In this document: piece after piece, positions 58,363 through 64,000 of the stretch | Layout of the letters: each line of letters begins with the position of its first letter | Position numbering within the stretch: position 1 is the first letter of the stretch | Assembly: GCF_900177375.1 (NCBI RefSeq) | Contig: NZ_FWZU01000003.1 | Location: 1-64,000 of the forward strand | Length of the DNA stretch: 64,000 nt | Direction: 5' to 3' | Source: Desulfovibrio gilichinskyi | GTDB taxonomy: Bacteria > Desulfobacterota > Desulfovibrionia > Desulfovibrionales > Desulfovibrionaceae | Position numbers and translations under genes: made by a program | The notes under the pieces: model-generated | Seen by the model: only the letters and a program-made list of their open reading frames with translations | Databases searched by the model: none | What the model was told of the DNA's origin: nothing

Positions 58363-59793
58363 ATGCGCGCAGTAAAAATTAAGGTTCTTGTCTTTTTTAT
58401 CGTGTTTCTTGGTTTTATGTTTTTAAATACAGGCTCTTACTGGTTTAACATTGTATCTTTGCGAGACCGCCTCGTTGTGATGGATCATTTCCATGACCTT
58501 CTTTCGGATATTCTTGAGATCAGGCGTTATGAAAAAAACTTTTTGTTTTATCCTGAACCTGAAAGTTTGAAAGAGGCTGTAATATATCTAGATAAAGCTG
58601 AAGGAGCTGTTGCGGTCCTGAAAGATAATATTATCGAAATCGGCGGTCAGGATTACTACAATAAATTCATGAAAAATATCAGTGACTACAGCCATCAGCT
58701 TAATATCTTGAGCCATGGATCTAAAGGGGATCTGTTGAAAACCAGAAATCTTGGAACGGAGATGGTTCAGAGCGCGCAAAACCTACTTTCTTTAAAGCAG
58801 AAACGAATCCATACTACCTTAATCAAAATTCAGTATATCCCAATAGTTGTAATGTTGTCGCTGGCTCTTTTAATTGTAATACTTTTTTACTGGCAGGCCA
58901 AAAAAGTGCTCGGAAGGCTTGTTTATGTCCAAAAGGCTGCGGAAGGCGTGGCAAAAGGTGATTACAGCTCTATTGATCAGATTACCAGTGATGATGAGAT
59001 TTCAAGCTTGATGCATTCGGCTTTCAGCAGCATGGCGGCGGATATTGAACATCGCCAGAATCAGCTTATAGAATCAAGAAAACTCAGTTCCATAGGGACT
59101 CTTACCTCCGGCATAGCGCATGAACTGAATAATCCGCTCAACAACGTTTCCCTTACGGCTGATACCATGCTCGAAGAGTTTGAAGAACTGGAAGCGGACG
59201 AAGCCAAGGAAATGCTGAATGACATAATTAATGAGATAGGGCGGGCCAGTGAAGTTGTCCGAAATCTGCTTGATTTTTCCAGAGAGAGTGAGCAGAGCAT
59301 CAGCGAACTCGGTGTGGAGACACTGATCAACGAAACTAAGAAGCTGGTTGTCAACCAGCTTAGACTTGATAAGATTACGCTTAATATTAATATTCCGGCT
59401 GACATTCCAAAGGTTCTGGGTGATTTAAACTCCTTGCAGCAGGTTTTTATAAATCTCTTTATGAACGCAGATCATGCTATGGAAGGCGGTGGAACTTTAA
59501 CCGTTACCGCATCCTCCGCTCCGGATAATTATGTCAGGTTCGATGTTACAGATACAGGGTGCGGAATGACTGCGGAAACGCTGGAACGAATTTTCGACCC
59601 GTTTTTCACTACAAAGCCTGTGGGCAAAGGGACCGGGCTCGGGTTGTCAATTATCTATGGACTTATTAAGAAGCACAGTGGATTCATTGAAGTGCAAAGT
59701 AAGCTGGAAGTAGGAACTACCTTTTCAATTTATCTTCCGGCAGTAAGCCAACTGGAGAATTCTCATGGACAAATTTCGAGCGGCAGTAATTGA
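58363..59793 (+). CDS. sensor histidine kinase with HAMP domain, 476 aa
   Basis: Two membrane helices (about 8-28 and 165-185) flank a helical periplasmic domain. A HAMP linker (about 188-240), HisKA with [15 protein letters not shown] (the phospho-His in AHELNNPL, about 263), and an HATPase domain with [16 protein letters not shown] and [11 protein letters not shown] follow. This is the NtrB-like class that pairs with sigma-54 response regulators. The ATG at 58363 has GGAGG in front. It overlaps the regulator gene by 29 bp. The signal is unknown. Confidence 0.9.
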   Translation: MRAVKIKVLVFFIVFLGFMFLNTGSYWFNIVSLRDRLVVMDHFHDLLSDILEIRRYEKNFLFYPEPESLKEAVIYLDKAEGAVAVLKDNIIEIGGQDYYNKFMKNISDYSHQLNILSHGSKGDLLKTRNLGTEMVQSAQNLLSLKQKRIHTTLIKIQYIPIVVMLSLALLIVILFYWQAKKVLGRLVYVQKAAEGVAKGDYSSIDQITSDDEISSLMHSAFSSMAADIEHRQNQLIESRKLSSIGTLTSGIAHELNNPLNNVSLTADTMLEEFEELEADEAKEMLNDIINEIGRASEVVRNLLDFSRESEQSISELGVETLINETKKLVVNQLRLDKITLNINIPADIPKVLGDLNSLQQVFINLFMNADHAMEGGGTLTVTASSAPDNYVRFDVTDTGCGMTAETLERIFDPFFTTKPVGKGTGLGLSIIYGLIKKHSGFIEVQSKLEVGTTFSIYLPAVSQLENSHGQISSGSN

Positions 59794-61129
59794 TGATGAA
59801 CGGCATACAACAAAGCTTGTTGCAAAGGTCTTAACTAAGCTTGGGTTTGAGACTGAAACATTCGATTTGGGACATCCTTTCCTGAACCGGATGGCCGAAA
59901 AGCCTTTTGATCTGGTCTTTATTGATCTTCACCTGCCGGACATTGACGGCATGACAATCCTTAACTTTGTCAAAAAAGGATTTGAAGATATTGAAGCCGT
60001 TATCATCACCGGACATGGCTCCATTCCTTCTGCCGTGGAAGCTACAAGCAAAGGCGCGGTCAACTATATTGTCAAACCTTTTCGTATTCAGGAAGTCCGG
60101 TCTTTAGCTCAGAACTGTCTTGAAAAACTGCATTTAAAGGAAGAAAACAAACGTCTGAAACAAAGTTTGAACGGTGTTGTTCAGTTTAAAAATTTTATCG
60201 GCAACAGCAAAGTTATGCAGGACCTGTTTGCTATGATCCGCAAGGTTGCCGAGGTTAATTGCAATGTGCTGCTTCAGGCGGACACCGGAACAGGTAAAGA
60301 GCGCGCAGCAAGAGCTATTCACGAACTCAGTCCAAGACGAAATAAAACCTTTGTTTCATTCAACTGCGGCGGTTTTACTGAGGAACTTATCTCCAGTGAA
60401 TTGTTCGGACACGAGAAGGGCGCATTCACCGGAGCAACTGCGACTAAAATAGGTCTGCTTGAATCCGCGGACGGCGGGACTGTTTTTCTGGATGAGATAG
60501 GCGAAATGCCTATGAATATGCAGGTAAAACTGCTGCATGTCATTCAGGAGAGGCGGATTATCCGTGTTGGTGGCACTAAACCTATTTCACTTGATATCAG
60601 AATAATTGCCGCCACAAACCGCGACCTTCATAAAGAGATGGAGCTTGGGCAGTTTCGCGAGGACCTGTTCTACCGTCTCAACGTAGTTAATGTCTATCTG
60701 CCGAAATTATCTGAGCGGCGTGATGATATACCGTTGCTGGCAAACTATTTTTTGAAAACGTTTAACGCGCGTTTTGGAAAATCAGTTGAATCCATATCGC
60801 CGCAAGCTCAGGAAGTGCTTAATAACTATAACTATCCCGGAAATGTCAGAGAGCTTGAAAATATTATCCAGCGGGCTGTAGCTCTCGCTGAAGGGGATAC
60901 TATAGGAATGCGTGAACTGCCGCCTGATTTGCTGAATTTAGCTTTCAGCGCGTTCGGACCGTCCGGGCTTTTTTCTCTTGAAGAAATTGAGCGCAGACAT
61001 ATCAAACATGTCTTAGAAGCAACCGGTTTTAATAAACATTTAAGCAGTCATATTCTAGGGGTGCCGCGGACCACTCTTTGGCGACGCATTAAAAAATATA
61101 ATATTGAAGTTGATTTTGACGAAGAATAA
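59765..61129 (+). CDS. NtrC-type sigma-54 response regulator, 454 aa
   Basis: Receiver (1-120) with [19 protein letters not shown] and YIVKPFRIQE; an AAA+ domain (about 140-375) with Walker A QADTGTGKERAARAI (GxxGxGKE, with Asp-Thr in place of Gly-Glu), an intact GAFTGA loop and FLDEIGEMP; and a Fis HTH at the end (LSSHILGVPRTTLWRRIKKY). The kinase encoded just upstream is its obvious partner. It probably acts on the sigma-54 promoter 420 bp downstream, which has three matching palindromes in between. Confidence 0.92.
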   Translation: MDKFRAAVIDDERHTTKLVAKVLTKLGFETETFDLGHPFLNRMAEKPFDLVFIDLHLPDIDGMTILNFVKKGFEDIEAVIITGHGSIPSAVEATSKGAVNYIVKPFRIQEVRSLAQNCLEKLHLKEENKRLKQSLNGVVQFKNFIGNSKVMQDLFAMIRKVAEVNCNVLLQADTGTGKERAARAIHELSPRRNKTFVSFNCGGFTEELISSELFGHEKGAFTGATATKIGLLESADGGTVFLDEIGEMPMNMQVKLLHVIQERRIIRVGGTKPISLDIRIIAATNRDLHKEMELGQFREDLFYRLNVVNVYLPKLSERRDDIPLLANYFLKTFNARFGKSVESISPQAQEVLNNYNYPGNVRELENIIQRAVALAEGDTIGMRELPPDLLNLAFSAFGPSGLFSLEEIERRHIKHVLEATGFNKHLSSHILGVPRTTLWRRIKKYNIEVDFDEE

Positions 61130-61172
61130 CCTTTAGCGACACGCTGTTACTTAATTCACAAAACATCTGTAA

Positions 61173-61201
61173 AACTGTCATAAAAAATGGCAGTTTTTTT
61201 T
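61173..61201 (+). terminator. terminator of the kinase/regulator operon
   Basis: AACTGTCAT-AAAAA-ATGGCAGTT stem (one G-U pair) followed by TTTTTT, 44 nt after the regulator stop. Confidence 0.88.
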
Positions 61202-61238
61202 ATTTCTGCCTCAATTAATTATCACTGTCTTTCAGCTT

Positions 61239-61458
61239 GTTTCATTTTGGAACGGCCTTGCGCTAATCTTGCAAAAATCATCCTGTCAGCTGAAAAACTG
61301 CATTTCATTTTGAAACACTAGTCAGTCAAATTATCTTAAGTATCATTCTGATAGATTTTCAAATCGACGTATTTGCGGGGTTTATCAGTAGCAGCCGGGG
61401 GAAGCTGTCCCTTTTCTGCGTCCGATTTTGAGAAATGATTTTTGTTTCATATTGAAAC
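61239..61458. promoter_or_regulatory. three GTTTCA-N3-TGAAAC enhancer-type sites
   Basis: GTTTCATTTTGGAAC (61239-61253), ATTTCATTTTGAAAC (61302-61316) and GTTTCATATTGAAAC (61444-61458) are near-copies of one 15-bp palindrome. They lie 90-310 bp upstream of the sigma-54 promoter, a typical enhancer position for the NtrC-type protein encoded next door. Confidence 0.8.
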
Positions 61459-61548
61459 GTAAATTTAGTGAAAAAAAGAACTAATCAAATCTGCAAAAAA
61501 ATATCAAAATATTTTAAATAGTTAATAATAAAAATAGTTCTAATTTGT

Positions 61549-61565
61549 TGGCATATGTCTTGCTT
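61549..61565 (+). promoter_or_regulatory. sigma-54 promoter of the usp-tauE operon
   Basis: TGGCATATGTCTTGCTT has GG (61550-61551) and GC (61562-61563) 12 bp apart, as required. Transcription should begin near 61575, which rules out starts upstream of that and supports the ATG at 61591. Confidence 0.88.
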
Positions 61566-61590
61566 AAAGCCGATTAACGGAAAGCAAAAT

Positions 61591-62025
61591 ATGAATAATG
61601 TACTTATAGCTGTCGACACCTCTGAATCCAGTTTTTGGCTGGCGTATTACGCAATCGCGCTAACCAAAAGAATACCTATGGATGTTTCTATTCTTATGAT
61701 CGAAGACGAAAATCATAAGATTAAAAGCGGAAAAGGTGATGAGTGGATAGGACTTCCGGAAAAACGTTTGGAGTCTTTGCTGGCAGAGGGGCACTCAGAT
61801 AAGTCTCATATAAATTTTTATTCAACAAAGGGTAATTTTGAAGACGAGGTCATTCAATTTATCCTTGAGAATAAGATTACCACTCTGTTCATCGGTCAGC
61901 CTGAGCCGAGACGGGCTAAGCTTGATACTCAGTTTATGGCACTCCTTGAACGGATTGGAAGCAGAACCGACTGCCACATAGAAGTTGTGCAGAAGGTTTC
62001 AGCATACGGCAGTGACAAATTTTAA
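61591..62025 (+). CDS. universal stress protein (UspA-like), 144 aa
   Basis: Begins NNVLIAVDTSESSFWLAYYAI, the UspA nucleotide-binding start, and continues through a helical-sheet pattern with TTLFIGQPEPRRAKLDTQFM where ATP-binding Usp proteins have GxxGRG-like motifs. The G-rich motif is poorly kept, so ATP binding is doubtful. It is first in the sigma-54 operon. Confidence 0.75.
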   Translation: MNNVLIAVDTSESSFWLAYYAIALTKRIPMDVSILMIEDENHKIKSGKGDEWIGLPEKRLESLLAEGHSDKSHINFYSTKGNFEDEVIQFILENKITTLFIGQPEPRRAKLDTQFMALLERIGSRTDCHIEVVQKVSAYGSDKF

Positions 62026-62030
62026 GAAGT

Positions 62031-62048
62031 AACCATCCTCTGATGGTT
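62031..62048 (+). other. small intergenic hairpin
   Basis: AACCATC-CTCT-GATGGTT, a perfect 7-bp stem right after the usp stop. With no T-run it is more likely an mRNA processing or stability element inside the operon. Confidence 0.5.
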
Positions 62049-62147
62049 GCAGGAATATGATGGGAGAGTTCTTTCAGGGGGTTATCTGTTTATATCCTGA
62101 ATGAGTTTACCTGTTGCAACCAAAGTCAAAATGAAAGGAGTTATTTA

Positions 62148-63074
62148 ATGTGGCATATGTATCTTCCCATTGCCGGGAACAGCGTTAACGTAATTCTCAT
62201 CTTCATGTTGGGAGGCTTAGTTGGGCTGCTCTCAGGGATATTTGGTGTAGGAGGCGGTTTCTTGATGACTCCACTGCTCATCATGTTCGGTATCCCGCCG
62301 ACCGTTGCAGCTGCATCTGACTCAAATCAGATTGTCGGAGCTTCAACTTCCGGATGTCTGGCCCACTATCGCCTCGGAAACGTAGATTTCAAGATGGGAT
62401 TTCTGCTTCTTATCGGCGGGATTATCGGCGGATTTTTCGGAGTTCAAGCTATTAAGGTCCTCAGGGCTATGGGTAATGCTGATTTCTTAATTAATGTTAC
62501 CTATGTTCTTATGCTCGGCGGTGTCGGCTCTTACATGTTTTATGAGAGCCTTCAGAGTCTTCGCAAAAATGTTCCTGCAGTTAAAACAGAAGCTCCTAAA
62601 AAGAAATCCCGTTATACTGCAATGCTCGAAAGTCTTCCTTTCCAGACCGACTTTAAGAAGTCCGGCGTACGTCTCTCTCTCCTTATGCCTTTGGTTCTTG
62701 GTGTTCTGGTAGGTGTTCTGGCTGCCATCATGGGAGTCGGCGGAGGCTTTATCATGGTTCCGATCATGGTTTATCTGCTTCGTATGCCTATGCATGTTGT
62801 TGTAGGTACAAGCCTTTTTCAGATTCTTTTTACCTGCATAAATGTAACTATTTTACAGTCATACACTAACCATACCGTGGACTTTGTTCTGGCTTTAATC
62901 CTTTTAGTCGGTTCAACTATCGGGGCTCAGTTCGGAACTAAGATCAGTAAAAAACTCAAAGGCGAACATCTTAAGATTTTGCTGGCTACTCTTGTTTTGG
63001 CTGTTATGGTAAAAATGCTTTTCAGCCTGTTGCTCACTCCTGATGTGTTGCTGGCTTATGCAGGGGGACATTAA
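62148..63074 (+). CDS. TauE/SafE-family sulfite/anion exporter, 308 aa
   Basis: About eight helices in two halves, each with the family motif: GLLSGIFGVGGGFLMTPLLI near residue 25 and GVLAAIMGVGGGFIMVPIMV near residue 190. The cytoplasmic loop (about 140-170) is Lys-rich. Shine-Dalgarno AAGGAG. Relatives move sulfite, sulfoacetate or other organic anions; in a sulfate reducer sulfite or a sulfonate is plausible. Its neighbours are a TIGR02186 protein and a PEP-binding protein. Confidence 0.9.
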   Translation: MWHMYLPIAGNSVNVILIFMLGGLVGLLSGIFGVGGGFLMTPLLIMFGIPPTVAAASDSNQIVGASTSGCLAHYRLGNVDFKMGFLLLIGGIIGGFFGVQAIKVLRAMGNADFLINVTYVLMLGGVGSYMFYESLQSLRKNVPAVKTEAPKKKSRYTAMLESLPFQTDFKKSGVRLSLLMPLVLGVLVGVLAAIMGVGGGFIMVPIMVYLLRMPMHVVVGTSLFQILFTCINVTILQSYTNHTVDFVLALILLVGSTIGAQFGTKISKKLKGEHLKILLATLVLAVMVKMLFSLLLTPDVLLAYAGGH

Positions 63075-63075
63075 A

Positions 63076-63825
63076 ATGAAGATATATTCAATTACGCTTA
63101 GCATCCTTTTTGCCTTGTTTCTTATGTCTTGCGGAACTGTTTTCGCAGACGGAGATATGTCCCTCAGCTTTAAGCCTGATCATGTAACCATAGGTACAAC
63201 TTATAACGGTGCAACAGTCGAACTTAGCGGGACGGTTCCCGAAGGCTGCGCAGCCGTTGTGAGAGTTATGGGTGAACTTAAGGACACCAAATTCAAGCAA
63301 AAGGGTAAAGTTCTCGGCCTGCTCTGGATGAATGTTGCTACAGTTGAACTTGATAATATCCCAAGTTTATTTTTGGTGGCGACCGATTCAGAAACCTATG
63401 CAGGCGGCGGTAAAAAATGGGAAGATTTAAATCTTGGATTTGATTCCGTAAAAGGCAATTCTGATACGAAGATTTTCCATGAATTCCTTAAGCTTGTTGA
63501 GCACGAAGAACACTACATGATTGAAGACGGAGTTGTTAAATACCATGAGACCGCTAATGGACTCCGAGGCTTTACCGCTGAGCTGACACTGCCTTCTTCT
63601 TTACAGAGAGGAGAATATACCGTTGAAGTTGTGGCTGTGCGTGATGGTAAAGTTGTCGGAAAAACGGTAAGTTCCATATCAGCTGCTTTTACCGGATTTC
63701 CTAAACTCCTTTCTTCCATAGCATTTGGACATGAGATCATTTACGGAATCTCTGCCGTAATAATAGCCATTTTGGCCGGTTTATTCATGAGTATGATTTT
63801 CAGCGATAAAGGGGCTGCCCATTAA
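63076..63825 (+). CDS. TIGR02186/PF09608-type membrane-anchored protein, 249 aa
   Basis: Signal peptide (about 1-24), a periplasmic beta-rich domain with FKPDHVTIGTTYNGATVELSG, and one C-terminal helix (about 220-242). This fits the family of periplasmic proteins encoded next to TauE exporters. The ATG at 63076 starts 2 bp after the tauE stop. The family has no proven function; a partner role for the exporter is inferred. Confidence 0.8.
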   Translation: MKIYSITLSILFALFLMSCGTVFADGDMSLSFKPDHVTIGTTYNGATVELSGTVPEGCAAVVRVMGELKDTKFKQKGKVLGLLWMNVATVELDNIPSLFLVATDSETYAGGGKKWEDLNLGFDSVKGNSDTKIFHEFLKLVEHEEHYMIEDGVVKYHETANGLRGFTAELTLPSSLQRGEYTVEVVAVRDGKVVGKTVSSISAAFTGFPKLLSSIAFGHEIIYGISAVIIAILAGLFMSMIFSDKGAAH

Positions 63826-63842
63826 GCTCCGAGGTAAATATT

Positions 63843-64000
63843 ATGAATCGGTTATTTAATTTCGTACATAAAATGTTGGGTGGTAGACGCAAAAAAGTGT
63901 CTCGCTCTTTTGCCGACCTTTTTGATCGTTTTAACAGCATTTTGGAATTAAATAACCGAATTCTTACCAGCATAGCCGTAATGCACAGTAAGCTTGGCGG
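63843..64000 (+). CDS. probable PEP/pyruvate-binding domain protein (partial, 5' end)
   Basis: The first 52 codons are in the window. They include SFADLFDRFNSILELNNRIL, which resembles the start of the pyruvate phosphate dikinase/PEP-binding-like proteins seen after TauE-TIGR02186 pairs in sulfate reducers. GAGGT precedes the ATG by 7 nt. The identification rests mainly on context. Confidence 0.5.
   Translation, partial: MNRLFNFVHKMLGGRRKKVSRSFADLFDRFNSILELNNRILTSIAVMHSKLG

Overview
The window looks like a chromosomal segment of an anaerobic, Desulfovibrio-like sulfate reducer (family-level guess). Supporting signs are a Ni carbon monoxide dehydrogenase, many hybrid histidine kinases, two sigma-54 activators with good -24/-12 promoters, a DUF1786 protein and the USP/TauE/TIGR02186/PEP-binding cluster. 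No species can be named from the sequence alone.

Layout. 1-112: end of an rRNA operon (3' part of 5S rRNA and its terminator). 0.2-24.1 kb: ordinary chromosomal genes, namely an HD-GYP phosphodiesterase, a periplasmic amino-acid-type binding protein, a ClC channel with a nucleoside transporter, a CheX / HEAT-receiver pair, a lipase-like hydrolase, a DUF1786 protein, two hybrid kinases (one with a large beta-propeller sensor), ornithine aminotransferase, a LOG protein, a SpoIIE-type phosphatase and a DUF554 protein. 24.3 kb: tRNA-Leu(CAA). 24.6-31.5 kb: a CRISPR island with three arrays, each with six repeats and its own copy of a roughly 230-bp leader. Its only cas genes are cas2 and a Cas6-reverse transcriptase-Cas1 fusion. 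It also holds an AAA ATPase gene, a duplicated scrap of the cas1 3' end and a broken IS3-type transposase. No interference genes are present.

31.5-50.2 kb: a visibly more G+C-rich respiratory block. A complete set of complex I genes is split into two divergent operons, nuoA-BCD-E-F-G-H leftwards and I-J-K-L-M-N rightwards. The rightward operon starts with cydA, followed by one reading frame in which a cytochrome bd subunit II (CydB) is fused to NuoI. The block therefore encodes an NADH dehydrogenase and a quinol oxidase that are covalently tied together. A Sad-type aldehyde dehydrogenase follows, then about 680 bp of AT-rich DNA without genes.

50.9-64 kb: a polar amino acid ABC transporter, a GAF/sigma-54 activator, an HPP membrane protein, the CO dehydrogenase cooS with its own sigma-54 promoter, a histidine kinase / NtrC-type regulator pair, and a USP-TauE-TIGR02186-PEP-binding operon. 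That last operon has a sigma-54 promoter preceded by three copies of a GTTTCA-type palindrome.

The two most unusual items are the self-contained RNA-capable CRISPR adaptation module with three paralogous leader-array units, and the CydB-NuoI fusion inside a split complex I locus.
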